A stretch of 41,709 nucleotides of DNA from assembly GCA_041687495.1 (NCBI GenBank), contig JAWLBR010000015.1, positions 1 to 41,709 on the forward strand, in the 5' to 3' direction. Within the stretch, counting starts at the first letter, position 1; every line of letters begins with the position of its first letter. The position numbers and the translations under genes were made by a program. The DNA is from JAWLBR01 sp041687495 (lineage in GTDB: Bacteria; Bacillota; Limnochordia; DTU087; JAAYGB01). Below, piece after piece: positions 1 through 8,835 of this stretch. The notes under the pieces were generated by a model. It was not told where the DNA came from and did not search any database. It saw only the letters and a program-made list of their open reading frames with translations.

Positions 1-583
1 CAAACTCCTCCCGAACCTGGGTGGCGCATGCAGCGAAGGCTTTCGACTGGTCAGCGGGTCTTCGCCCGGCTCTAAACTCTTCGCACATGAGCTCACAGAC
101 TCCTTGGTCATCTGGCTGAACAACTATCTCTGCAGTTTCGCACTGTGTTCCCGTCCAAGGAGCCTCTATATCCACCGCACCTGATAGCCGGCTGACCAGG
201 AATTGCCGCCGGCTATCAGGGATGTTGATGATCCAGCTATCTTGCGTCTGGGAAATGACGATACTTGACTGGCGCGATAGTCTGAACCCCACTCGGGTTC
301 CCCGCACTCGCACCACTTGTGGCTGAGCTATACAGATTTCGACCATACCAAAGGTTGAGATTAGGCGCAGCACTTCAGGCGAAGTCTCGATCTGGTAGTC
401 CAGAGGGGTTCCTTGACAATCCACCAACTCCACCAGAAAGATTTCTTTTGCTGGAGCATCGCCGTGGATGGCGCGCATGTACAGTCCTGGTTTCAGATGC
501 AGGCCTTGACGTGTGCCTGGCAGGATTGAAAACGCTAGATATGAACCATATCGACTAAACGGCACCGACTCAAGATCAAACAT
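1..583 (-). CDS. N-terminal part of a glycosidase-like protein (runs off the window)
   Basis: On the minus strand an ATG at 583-581 opens a frame with no stop through base 1, giving at least 194 residues. An AGGAGGTG ribosome binding site lies 7 bases upstream (591-598). The protein begins MFDLESVPFSRYGSY and continues as a beta-rich, non-membrane region with no signal peptide. This opening resembles the N-terminal beta-sandwich of MGH1-like (six-hairpin) glycoside hydrolases found in sugar-degradation clusters; that is recalled similarity, not a search result. The catalytic domain would lie beyond the window. It sits 23 bases downstream of the GH36-type gene on the same strand, so the two are probably co-transcribed and act on the same oligosaccharide. 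The coding call is firm; the family call is tentative. Confidence 0.72.
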   Translation of the reverse strand, partial: MFDLESVPFSRYGSYLAFSILPGTRQGLHLKPGLYMRAIHGDAPAKEIFLVELVDCQGTPLDYQIETSPEVLRLISTFGMVEICIAQPQVVRVRGTRVGFRLSRQSSIVISQTQDSWIINIPDSRRQFLVSRLSGAVDIEAPWTGTQCETAEIVVQPDDQGVCELMCEEFRAGRRPADQSKAFAACATQVREEF

Positions 584-606
584 TGGGAAGCACCTCCTGC
601 CTTTGG

Positions 607-2703
607 TTATTCATCTGTGTCTTTGCGAGGGTGGATGTATACCACCTTGGCGCCATCTCTTCCCAACCTAACCGTAAGCTTGAGCTGTCCCTTGGCGGTC
701 ACTTCCCATTCGTCGGCCCCTTCGACAACGACATCGGTCCACTCCAGCGGCTGTGTGACGTGGCTGAAGGTTCCTTCCTTCACGGTGAGGAACACGACGA
801 GGCCGGTACCGGATTCTGAGTCGATTTTCTCGCGAATCTCAGGGCTGGCGCCTATTGTCCCAACTACCCGGGGGTAGCTCTTGACCACTGCGTGAGCCAC
901 TTTCTTGTATGATCTGATCTGCTGTGCGAAGTACTCCACGTCCTCATCAGTCATCGCAACCAGATCTCCCCAGATCCCGTTGCCTCCCAAAACCATGGAA
1001 GCTGCGCTGTTGGCTTGCGACACAATTGGCCCGTCGGGAAGATAATGGGTCAAGAATAGATTGGAGGGAATCACTTCGTCGTAGAGCACTCCAGTGCGAC
1101 AAAACCGGGGTCGAGCCGGGCCAGGGTAGAAGAACACATTGATTGTATCGGGATCAATCTTGACTGATCTGGGGATGTCAAAGTTATGGAAGTACGGACC
1201 GTTGTTGACTAAGAAGTACTTACCTACAGCCAGGAAGCCAAGGCCGACAAACCGACCGCCTTCAGTGACATCGAAATCGACGATGGCTTCAGGACATCGT
1301 TCCGTTACTTCCTGGGCAATGCGGATCATCTGTTTGCCCATTTCGTAGGCATATGAATCGGCTCTTTCTTCTGGCGAGTTGTGCTCACTCCCGTGCCAGT
1401 GCAGTGGGGAGTTGCACCCGTACTGTTGAATAGCGTCCCATTTGAAGTACGTGACTCCTAACTTGCGATTGAGCTCCACCAGCTTGTCGATAAACCAATC
1501 CGAGTATTCGGAAACCAAACACATACCGTAGCTGCCTTCCGTCTCCCAAATCTGCTCGTGGTATACTGGCTCTCCGTTTTTAGTCATGACGCAATTGGGC
1601 AGTTTCTCCACCACGGCAGAGGTTTCTGCCGCGACAATGGGGTTAAACCAAAGTCCCAGTTTCATCCCATAGGAGTCCAACAGGGACTTGATTCCGCGCA
1701 GGTTATCCGAAAACCGCTGGGGATTCACGATCCAGTCCCCGGTCTTGTTGTACCAGCCGGTATCGATGACAAAAACATCGATGCCCAGCCTGTGGGCAAC
1801 CTCGATCTCCTGCCGCATCCGCTCTTCGTTCATCTCAGATAGATACGGTTTGTTATCGAAGTACTTGTTGCGCTCTTGGTAGTTCCAGGTGTTGTAGAAG
1901 ATGTAGGGCTGGCGCGATTCTGTATTCTTGCTGAGGTACTTTAGGAAGAATGTGCGGTACTGTCTGAGTAAATTGGTCTTGTCATCGTCGGTTAAGGCCA
2001 GCTCGAACCAAACCGATTCAAAGGAATGCGAATCGCTTAAGGGCTGCCCGTCGTAGTAGTTGCCTTTGGCGGCATGGATACCAATGTCGAATTGGGTTTT
2101 CGCTTGGGTGGCGGAAAACTCGAGAAAAGTATCGGGGTGTTCGCTTCCATGCTCGAATGCCAACAGTCCGCAAAATCCGTCTCCCTCAAACACAGCAATT
2201 GGTCCAGCAAAGCGGACTCCGGCAGATAACTCTTCCCGGTTTCTTTCCACTGTGACTGGGAAATATGAATGAACCAAGGGATTGAAGTTGCTCAGTTGGA
2301 TTTCGGTCAGGTCGGTTTTGTCTGTGTTGACGGTGATATCCAGGTAGTTCAGGGCGTCTCGCTGGTTGTCTTTCGTTAGTTTGTGTTTTGTCTGGGCCGA
2401 CAAAACGTATCTAAACCTGATGACTGGGGTATGATCGCAGACCCTGACTATTACTTTCAATATAATGTCAGGATGACTAGGACTTGCGCAGTGCAGCTCC
2501 CATTCGTTGATCGACTCGGTGTAGATTCTAGGTCCGGAAGAACTGGAATACCGGAAATCTGAAACTGTCTTATGATCTATTGCGAAACTTGGCGGGTTCA
2601 CAACCACTGAACTGTCGCCATCTGCTGACCAGATCCGAAACAATCCCTCATTATCGGCCGCTTCAATCCGACCGTGTGACCACTGCAGTAATACATCACT
2701 CAT
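607..2703 (-). CDS. GH36-like alpha-galactosidase family protein (clan GH-D TIM barrel)
   Basis: This 698-residue protein matches the GH36/melibiase layout: an N-terminal beta-sandwich (about 1-250), a TIM barrel (about 265-590) and a C-terminal beta domain. Barrel landmarks are DTGW at 314-317, GLWFNP at 350-355 and YFKWD at 419-423, where D423 is the expected nucleophile. The usual acid/base segment (Gly-Gly-x-Arg-x-Asp) is replaced by DVTEGGRFVGLGF at 478-490, with no Asp after the Arg, so substrate or mechanism may differ from true alpha-galactosidases. No signal peptide is visible, so it is probably cytoplasmic and acts on imported oligosaccharides. The ATG has GAGGTG 6 bases upstream. 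It leads a leftward operon with the incomplete glycosidase and diverges from the oxidoreductase at 2989. Confidence 0.85.
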   Translation of the reverse strand: MSDVLLQWSHGRIEAADNEGLFRIWSADGDSSVVVNPPSFAIDHKTVSDFRYSSSSGPRIYTESINEWELHCASPSHPDIILKVIVRVCDHTPVIRFRYVLSAQTKHKLTKDNQRDALNYLDITVNTDKTDLTEIQLSNFNPLVHSYFPVTVERNREELSAGVRFAGPIAVFEGDGFCGLLAFEHGSEHPDTFLEFSATQAKTQFDIGIHAAKGNYYDGQPLSDSHSFESVWFELALTDDDKTNLLRQYRTFFLKYLSKNTESRQPYIFYNTWNYQERNKYFDNKPYLSEMNEERMRQEIEVAHRLGIDVFVIDTGWYNKTGDWIVNPQRFSDNLRGIKSLLDSYGMKLGLWFNPIVAAETSAVVEKLPNCVMTKNGEPVYHEQIWETEGSYGMCLVSEYSDWFIDKLVELNRKLGVTYFKWDAIQQYGCNSPLHWHGSEHNSPEERADSYAYEMGKQMIRIAQEVTERCPEAIVDFDVTEGGRFVGLGFLAVGKYFLVNNGPYFHNFDIPRSVKIDPDTINVFFYPGPARPRFCRTGVLYDEVIPSNLFLTHYLPDGPIVSQANSAASMVLGGNGIWGDLVAMTDEDVEYFAQQIRSYKKVAHAVVKSYPRVVGTIGASPEIREKIDSESGTGLVVFLTVKEGTFSHVTQPLEWTDVVVEGADEWEVTAKGQLKLTVRLGRDGAKVVYIHPRKDTDE

Positions 2704-2780
2704 TTCGACACCTCTTCTTTCTACAGCAGGTTGACTATGCCGCGTGCAAGCAGCGCTGAACTGTCTCTACCCACGACTTA

Positions 2781-2808
2781 ATTCTAGACACATCACACCT
2801 ATTGGCAA
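2781..2808 (-). promoter_or_regulatory. Candidate promoter of the GH36 operon
   Basis: Read on the minus strand, TTGCCA (2808-2803) and TAGAAT (2786-2781) are separated by 16 bases, close to a sigma-A promoter. It lies about 80 bases upstream of the GH36 start codon. Judged by eye only. Confidence 0.35.
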
Positions 2809-2855
2809 TTTAGCGGTCATTGGGGCTCTTCGCCGTAGCAAAGAAGGTTCCTGGT

Positions 2856-2869
2856 ATTTCCCGGGAAAT
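2856..2869. promoter_or_regulatory. 14-bp perfect palindrome, possible operator
   Basis: ATTTCCCGGGAAAT is a perfect inverted repeat in the 285-base region between two divergent sugar genes. It is placed where a dimeric regulator could control both directions. The rest of this intergenic stretch shows only the candidate leftward promoter and the ribosome binding sites. No regulator is encoded next to it in the window. Confidence 0.3.
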
Positions 2870-2988
2870 CATGAAGGGTGCAGTAGGCAAGTGGAAGGGC
2901 CTTCCAATAGCGTCAATTTCGAAAGCAGGAAAGATTAGCACAGCAGGGAAGTATTGGAGCACTACGTGCACGCTTGGAGGGAGTCAGT

Positions 2989-4017
2989 GTGGCAAAATTG
3001 AAGTTCGGCATTGTGGGTGCCGGCGTTTGGGGAGAGACCCACGCATACCTATATGATGAGCATCCGCAGGTCGAGGTAAAGGCGGTATGTGACCTGGATG
3101 AAGGTCGAGCTCGGGCGCTGGCCGCAAAGTTCAACATTCCAGAGGTGTTCACCGATCACCGCCGTATGCTGGAGCAGGCAGATCTGGATGCTGTGGCGAT
3201 TGTCACGCCAGACTTCGCCCATGGTGAGGTAGCTGTGGACTGCGCCAATGCTGGGAAGCATGTTCTGTTGGAAAAACCTTTGGCCACAACCCGTCAGGAT
3301 GTGGAGGCCATCGTGAAGGCTGCAGCCGCCAACAACGTCCGCTTGATGGTAGACCTGCACAATCGCTGGAGCCCGCCATTTGCTGTTACCAAAGCCAGCC
3401 TTGAGGCCGGTGAGTTGGGTACTCCGATCAGTGCGTACTTTCGCCTCAACGATATTAAGTGGGTAGCCACCGATATGCTACCCTGGGCAGCGCAATCTTC
3501 AATTCTCTGGTTTTTAGGCAGCCATTCTGTAGACACACTCCGCTGGATTTTTGCTGATGAGGTGGAAGAGGTGTACTCGGTGAAAAGCGTCGGGGTGCTT
3601 AAGGAACTGGGAGTAGACACTGTAGATGTTTACCAGACGATTCTCAAGTTCCGCCGCGGTGGGATAGCTACGATGGAGAACGGGTGGATCACCCCGAACC
3701 AAAACCCTTGCGTTAATGACATTAAGTTCAACATCACCGGTTCGAAAGGTATGATCAATCTAGATCTGAGTAACAACCAGATGATTGAAAGGATCACTGC
3801 AGACAAAAGCGATCGTCCAGACGTTCTTGTTCGTCACTTCGTCCATGGCAAGGCGAAGGGATTTGCGTACGAGAGTATTCGGCACTTCGTGGACTGTCTC
3901 ATCTCCGGCGAGGAGTTTCTCGTCTCGCTGGAAGATGCCGCCAACACATCACTGGTTATCTTGGCAATCATGGAATCGGCGCAGACGGGACAACCGGTCA
4001 AAGTCGTCTATCAGTAA
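2989..4017 (+). CDS. Gfo/Idh/MocA family NAD(P)-dependent oxidoreductase
   Basis: The protein (342 residues from the chosen GTG) opens with a Rossmann fold, GIVGAGVWG, and has the family's EKPLA motif (Glu-Lys-Pro) about 95 residues in, followed by the C-terminal alpha/beta substrate domain. Members oxidise or epimerise sugars, inositols or sugar acids with a bound nicotinamide cofactor; the exact substrate cannot be read here. The GTG at 2989 is preferred over the in-frame TTG at 2974 because GGAGGGAG (2977-2984) is then 4 bases upstream and the protein starts just before the first beta strand. It is the first gene of a rightward run with the six-hairpin glycosidase and secreted protein, suggesting a role in processing a released sugar. 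Confidence 0.88.
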   Translation: MAKLKFGIVGAGVWGETHAYLYDEHPQVEVKAVCDLDEGRARALAAKFNIPEVFTDHRRMLEQADLDAVAIVTPDFAHGEVAVDCANAGKHVLLEKPLATTRQDVEAIVKAAAANNVRLMVDLHNRWSPPFAVTKASLEAGELGTPISAYFRLNDIKWVATDMLPWAAQSSILWFLGSHSVDTLRWIFADEVEEVYSVKSVGVLKELGVDTVDVYQTILKFRRGGIATMENGWITPNQNPCVNDIKFNITGSKGMINLDLSNNQMIERITADKSDRPDVLVRHFVHGKAKGFAYESIRHFVDCLISGEEFLVSLEDAANTSLVILAIMESAQTGQPVKVVYQ

Positions 4018-4069
4018 CTTGCGCTCCACTTTGTATAACAGTGCAGGAATGATGGGAGAGGTGATACCC

Positions 4070-6115
4070 GTGAGGAATGCGATCAGCAAAGGGAACATTA
4101 TGCGCCGGCAGTGGCCTATGAGGCGCGAAGATGCGGTTAGTCTGTATCTGGGTAATGGACGTTTTGGTGGCTCCTTTGATGCGTACGGGCTTAACGGCGA
4201 CCGCTATCGAAGACGCAATGAAGATGCTCCGGCTAGAACCACATTGATGCATGCAGACCACTGGCATCGCGGAAATCACGGCTTGGATTACTGGCTCCCT
4301 GTGGCCAGATTGGTGTGGGACAAAGAGCCTGAGCAGCCTCCCTGCTCTTACTCACAGGAGCTAGATATCTACGACAGTGTTCTCACCACCCGCTTTAGCT
4401 GGACAGGTTTGTCTATTGAGATGAAGACATTTTTCCACTCCGAGTCCAGAGACTTACTGGTTGTCGACGTGCGGTATGAAGCTGTTGAAGGTGTGGAGAT
4501 GCCAAGCCTAGTCCTAGCGCCGGAAACCGACTTGACAGTTCACTACGATCAGCACCTTACGGGCAGTTTCTCTGTTGAGGACAGTGACGAGCGGGGACTG
4601 TGGATGGCCCGAGTTCGTGTGGGAAACGCAGATAGTGCAGTAGCGTTCCGCAAGATCAGCACATGGGGTCAGATTAATACAGAGAATACACAGGCTGGCC
4701 TAAGAGTCAATTTTATCGGAAAAAGGGGTAAGCACCTCCTCGTTATTGGGTCAGCAGGCTACGAGCGCCGGGAGGAGTTAAGCGGTGCTATGCTTTCAGT
4801 GGCCAACGGGGAGGAGCTGACGGCAACGGCAATTCAGGGTTGGCACCGTCGGTGGGGAGACTCGTACATCAGTGTTCCTGTACAGGAGTACCAGGCGCTG
4901 TGGGCAAGATCCATGTACTATGTGCTGTGTAGCTATGCTCCAGAGGTACGCTCACCCGCGGCGCCCATGGGCTGGTCGGGTCGAGGTTGGCCATTTCATT
5001 TTCCGCAGGATGTGTCATATATTCACCCGGCACTGCTGCGTTTAGGTCACTTAGACATTGCCAAAGCTTGGGTCGAGTTTTACCGAGGATACTTGGACAA
5101 TATGCGTTCATACACAAAGCGAATCTATGGGGCCGAAGGAACAATGTGGGCTTGGGAGTTTCCCATCGGAGCGGACTCTAGTCTGCTCCAAGATAGTGTG
5201 CCGAATGTCTTTCAATACGAAATTCACAATGCCGCATACCCGGCTCGGATGGCCTGGGAGACAGCACAGTACTTGCGGGACGATGAGTGGACTAAAGAGG
5301 TTGCATGGCCTATCATTTATGAATCCGCCCGGTTCTTCGGATCGATACTGCGGCAGGAAGACGATGGAACTTGGGGGATCCATCTGAAGCCGTCCATGGG
5401 GCAGGACGAGCGAGGAGGAGCCAATGCTAAGAACTATCTTTGTTCGTTGTTTAGTGCCCTGTACTGTTTGAGGACAGCGCTACAAGTCGCCGAGCAGCTG
5501 GGCCTTGAAATAGTCGAATCGGCTCGATGGAACGGGATTTTGACCGATGGATTGGCCTTTGGACGGCTACTCAACCATCAGACCGGTATCTACTCTACTT
5601 GGGAAGGAAGCACAGGATCGCAGCAGGTGGGCAAGCAAAAACACCCTGTACAGCTTAATCCTCTGATTTTCCTCCCGTTGGGAGCTCCAGACAAAGCCAC
5701 GATCAACGCTTATCACCATCGGGATGACCTCTGCGTTGGTGGACATGAGTCATTCTACCACGGCTGGACATTAGCAACGTATTGGTTAGCTGCATCGCAT
5801 ATGGGCCAATCGGAGGATCTACTGCGTGAGTTGGCTCAGATCCAACCTGGGCGGTATGGGGATCCAGACTGGATCCAGATCTACGAAACCTCGGCGGCGT
5901 GGGGAAGCTCTTTTTACGTTACCAGCCATGGCTTACTGCTTCAGGCACTGAACGATGCTTTTGTTTCGGATTTCTGGGGCTCAGTTGAAATTGGTGCGGC
6001 TTGTCCAGAGTCATGGCAGGAAGTTGAGTTTCACAGGCTGCATACAGCCGATGGTCGAGTTTGGAGTGGCCGTAAGATCGATGGGAAATGGCAGGTGGCG
6101 GCAGAGAGCAGATGA
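4070..6115 (+). CDS. Six-hairpin (alpha/alpha)6 glycoside hydrolase-like protein
   Basis: This is a roughly 681-residue soluble protein with an N-terminal beta domain (LYLGNGRFGGSFDAYG near the start) and a helical C-terminal half rich in Trp, Tyr and His. The layout is that of clan GH-L-like enzymes (GH65/GH95 and relatives). Typical helical-barrel segments include WSGRGWPFHFPQDVSYIHP and HESFYHGWTLATYW. I could not assign catalytic residues. The frame is open back to 3785 inside the upstream gene, but GTG at 4070 has AGAGGTG 6 bases before it and avoids a long overlap; ATG codons at 4049 and 4052 are alternatives. It follows the oxidoreductase by about 50 bases and is probably co-transcribed. 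No signal peptide, so likely cytoplasmic. Confidence 0.78.
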   Translation: MRNAISKGNIMRRQWPMRREDAVSLYLGNGRFGGSFDAYGLNGDRYRRRNEDAPARTTLMHADHWHRGNHGLDYWLPVARLVWDKEPEQPPCSYSQELDIYDSVLTTRFSWTGLSIEMKTFFHSESRDLLVVDVRYEAVEGVEMPSLVLAPETDLTVHYDQHLTGSFSVEDSDERGLWMARVRVGNADSAVAFRKISTWGQINTENTQAGLRVNFIGKRGKHLLVIGSAGYERREELSGAMLSVANGEELTATAIQGWHRRWGDSYISVPVQEYQALWARSMYYVLCSYAPEVRSPAAPMGWSGRGWPFHFPQDVSYIHPALLRLGHLDIAKAWVEFYRGYLDNMRSYTKRIYGAEGTMWAWEFPIGADSSLLQDSVPNVFQYEIHNAAYPARMAWETAQYLRDDEWTKEVAWPIIYESARFFGSILRQEDDGTWGIHLKPSMGQDERGGANAKNYLCSLFSALYCLRTALQVAEQLGLEIVESARWNGILTDGLAFGRLLNHQTGIYSTWEGSTGSQQVGKQKHPVQLNPLIFLPLGAPDKATINAYHHRDDLCVGGHESFYHGWTLATYWLAASHMGQSEDLLRELAQIQPGRYGDPDWIQIYETSAAWGSSFYVTSHGLLLQALNDAFVSDFWGSVEIGAACPESWQEVEFHRLHTADGRVWSGRKIDGKWQVAAESR

Positions 6116-6188
6116 GGTAACTAGTTCCACGACCCTGGTGCAGGGGCCAACAGTTGAGACGTCATTTTGAGAAAGGAGACAGCGAACT

Positions 6189-7013
6189 ATGTGGAGGGAA
6201 GTTGTGCACAGGTTGAGACATATTGCGCTGGTGCTCTGCCTGGGGATCGTGATAGTTCCGGTATCACCTCCCGGAGGCACGGAGCCGCCGCCATTCAGAG
6301 ACTCAGTGGTCTTGCCTCGGCGAACTTTGGTGAAGTTGGTGGTGCTAGACCGAGAAGCAGCTAGTCTTAGGCACGGCGCTGAAGTTCCACTGCAGGTTGC
6401 TGATGCAGTGATCGTCGATGGATTAGAGGTAATTCCCAAAGGGAATTTTGGTGTTGGTAAGTACGAAATCGATGGGACCGAAAGAGGGTTACGGGCGGTT
6501 CGAGTTCAGTTGGCTGATGGTTCCTTCGCAGAACTGCGGTCATTACTGTATCGACCTACCAACGGTAGCTTTCCGTTCTCCGTTGGCAGCTACACTGTGT
6601 CCGACGCTACACTTCGGGTGGGATGGGGTGGAATCCAAGGGAGCCCACTGGCGAAAGACCCCCCAGTGGAGGCTTACTCTTGTATCGGGGCCAGGCTGAA
6701 GGAAGCAACTATGGACCTTGGCGAGGCGAGTCTATTTCTGGACATTTTCCTGAAAGCCGCCGGTTCGTCCGAAGGCATTCCAACGTGGGTTGAGGTGGCC
6801 GAGGTCAAACCTGGATCGGCGGCGGAGAGAGCCGGTCTGCTCGTGGGAGAGACAGTTAACCAGATCAGAGTAGGTACTCAGACCTTTGACATCAAATCAC
6901 TGGCAGACGCTGAAGCCGCACTGGCAAAAACCCAGCCGGGCGACACCATCGCCATCGGTACCGGCTCAAACTGGAAACGCGTTACCGTTGATACCTGCTA
7001 CCGTGTCCGTTAG
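6189..7013 (+). CDS. Exported or membrane-anchored protein with C-terminal PDZ-like domain
   Basis: The protein has 274 residues. A hydrophobic N-terminus (about residues 10-25, after several Arg/His) suggests a signal peptide or membrane anchor. The middle is beta-rich and of no recognised family. The C-terminal part (about 196-274) contains VKPGSAAERAGLLVGETV, the carboxylate-binding-loop pattern of PDZ domains, and ends in a regular PDZ-like fold. There is no protease domain, so it is likelier a scaffold or substrate-binding protein at the cell surface. AAGGAG lies about 10 bases before the ATG. It is the last gene of the rightward sugar cluster and converges with the Nudix gene; no clear terminator is seen in the 8-base gap. 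Confidence 0.72.
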   Translation: MWREVVHRLRHIALVLCLGIVIVPVSPPGGTEPPPFRDSVVLPRRTLVKLVVLDREAASLRHGAEVPLQVADAVIVDGLEVIPKGNFGVGKYEIDGTERGLRAVRVQLADGSFAELRSLLYRPTNGSFPFSVGSYTVSDATLRVGWGGIQGSPLAKDPPVEAYSCIGARLKEATMDLGEASLFLDIFLKAAGSSEGIPTWVEVAEVKPGSAAERAGLLVGETVNQIRVGTQTFDIKSLADAEAALAKTQPGDTIAIGTGSNWKRVTVDTCYRVR

Positions 7014-7021
7014 CCATAGAG

Positions 7022-7543
7022 TTAGCTGAGCCGAAGCTGAGCTTTGACTTGCTCCAACACATAGGTTTCTCGGGCTGTCCAACGAGGCGCTTTTTCTGCG
7101 TTACTGAGGATGGCCCTGTTGGTTTCTATGGCCCGGTCGATATCAACCCAGACCGGACGGAATCCCAGGTCCCTTTCGTACGGTTCAAGACTTTGCTTAC
7201 TAAGTACCGAATCCACAGTACAGATATAGTAAAAAGAGATTCTCACAAATAGGTCATAGCTGTGACTTGTGGGGGCGTCGTACTCAATAACTTTTCCAAA
7301 CTCCCCTTTGATCTCGAGGACGTCGGCGCCGCTCTCCTCCTTGATTTCCCGCACCAGAGTCTGTTCATGGGTTTCCCCGTTAACAGACCCGCCACCGGGA
7401 AAACTGTAGTCACCGTTAGTAGAGGAATGAATCATTAACAGGCGCCGACCGTTGGCAATGATCCCTCTTACCGCGCCTCTGCACAAGGCTTTTCCATCTA
7501 AAGCAAGTCCGTCTTGACGCATAATCTCCTTTAGCAGCCGCAT
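7022..7543 (-). CDS. Nudix hydrolase
   Basis: This 173-residue protein carries a complete Nudix box at residues 51-73: Gly, five residues, Glu57, seven residues, then REIKEESGA, which binds the catalytic Mg2+. Such enzymes hydrolyse nucleoside diphosphates linked to another group; the substrate (nucleotide sugar, oxidised nucleotide or other) is not readable. The ATG has GGAGGTG about 7 bases upstream. It stands alone on the minus strand between rightward genes; the 188-base region to manA holds no other visible gene. Confidence 0.9.
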   Translation of the reverse strand: MRLLKEIMRQDGLALDGKALCRGAVRGIIANGRRLLMIHSSTNGDYSFPGGGSVNGETHEQTLVREIKEESGADVLEIKGEFGKVIEYDAPTSHSYDLFVRISFYYICTVDSVLSKQSLEPYERDLGFRPVWVDIDRAIETNRAILSNAEKAPRWTARETYVLEQVKAQLRLS

Positions 7544-7731
7544 GGGGGCACCTCCAAGAATGTCGCTTTAGTCTAGGCATTCGTGCTCAAGGATGATGTC
7601 CCTGTTAGAAGCAGGATCATGACGCTGCCTTCATGGGATTCGCACGTTGATTTTGTGCAGGTACGACCCTCATTGCGAGGAAGCATATAGTTGCGGAAGT
7701 GCTTAGGTCATGGAAGGGATGTGCATAGAAT

Positions 7732-8808
7732 ATGTCTAACCGACCACTGATGTTAGTGCCCACCCGATTGGACCGAGGTTACCCTGGAGGTAGGGAGATA
7801 GATCGGTTTCGGGGTCTAGAAAACGCCGTAGACGATACCCGCCCGGAGGCCTGGGTGGGCTCGACTACGTATACATATCACCACACCACGGATTCAAGCT
7901 CGACCCTGGGGTTGGCAGAAGTGTATACTGTCTCCGGTGAGAAGCAGTTCCTCAAGGACGTCATTGCTGCAGACCCGGTGGGCTACCTGGGTCAGAGGCA
8001 TGTTGAGACTAACGGCCCAGACCTAGCCGTTTTGGTGAAACTGTTGGATGCTCAGAAACAGTTGGGACTGCAGGCTCACCCTGATCGGGAGTTTGCCAGG
8101 CGCATGTTTAGCTCCCCATATGGAAAGGTGGAGAGCTGGTATGTCATTGGCACCCGGACCGAGCAGGAAGAACAGCCTTACGTTCTCCTCGGGTTCAAGG
8201 AAGGGGTGACTCGAAAGAAATTCCAGGAGCTGTTTTTGTCCGGGAACGTGGCAGAGATGGAAAAATGCTGCCACAAGATCCCAGTAGCTATCGGGGATAT
8301 GTACTTTGTCGATGGCGGGGTACCTCACGCCATAGGACCGGGGTGCTTCGTTGTCGAGGTGCAGGAACCTTCGGACATTACGGTAGGGGCGCGGATGCGC
8401 CACTTCGCTGACTCACAGGAAGAACGGCTTTTTATCGAAAGAACCATGGGATGTTACCATTATGTGGGCAGAAGCTACGAAGACAATCTGGCTACTTACC
8501 AAGTGCAGCCAACTGTTCTTGGTGAAAGTGAAGGTGGGACTGAGACGTTGCTGTTGGGCCCGCAGCAGACACCTTTCTTTAGTATCACCAGACTAGATGT
8601 CCGAGACAGGACGCCGGTTAGGGATACCGGCACCTTCTGTATCGCCATTGTGCTGGCTGGGAAAGGTGAACTGAGCTGCAAAGCTGGTAGTGCTGCCCTC
8701 AAACAGGGGGATGAACTCTTCCTGCCAGCCGGGATGGAAGATCCAAAGTGGCAAGCTGATGGTGATTTGCAGGTAGTATGCTGCCATCCACCCGGGGTGA
8801 GCCTGTAG
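7732..8808 (+). CDS. manA: Mannose-6-phosphate isomerase, class I (cupin)
   Basis: The enzyme interconverts mannose 6-phosphate and fructose 6-phosphate. The zinc ligands expected for the family are visible: Gln114 and His116 in LQAHPD, Glu134 in GKVESWYVI, and His199 in GGVPHAIGPG. At 358 residues it is longer than the short Bacillus ManA proteins (about 315). A second cupin-like domain (about 265-355) ends the protein. It lies among sugar-catabolic genes and converges on the isomerase/epimerase gene. GGAAGGGATG lies about 10 bases before the ATG. No clear promoter was identified. Confidence 0.9.
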   Translation: MSNRPLMLVPTRLDRGYPGGREIDRFRGLENAVDDTRPEAWVGSTTYTYHHTTDSSSTLGLAEVYTVSGEKQFLKDVIAADPVGYLGQRHVETNGPDLAVLVKLLDAQKQLGLQAHPDREFARRMFSSPYGKVESWYVIGTRTEQEEQPYVLLGFKEGVTRKKFQELFLSGNVAEMEKCCHKIPVAIGDMYFVDGGVPHAIGPGCFVVEVQEPSDITVGARMRHFADSQEERLFIERTMGCYHYVGRSYEDNLATYQVQPTVLGESEGGTETLLLGPQQTPFFSITRLDVRDRTPVRDTGTFCIAIVLAGKGELSCKAGSAALKQGDELFLPAGMEDPKWQADGDLQVVCCHPPGVSL

Positions 8809-8835
8809 CTCAGCCCCAGTGGATAGTGATTAGGC

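Noticed and set aside
3785..4069. Longer start for the six-hairpin gene inside the oxidoreductase gene
   Set aside because: It would overlap the upstream gene by over 230 bases, has no family-like sequence, and a good ribosome site precedes GTG 4070.
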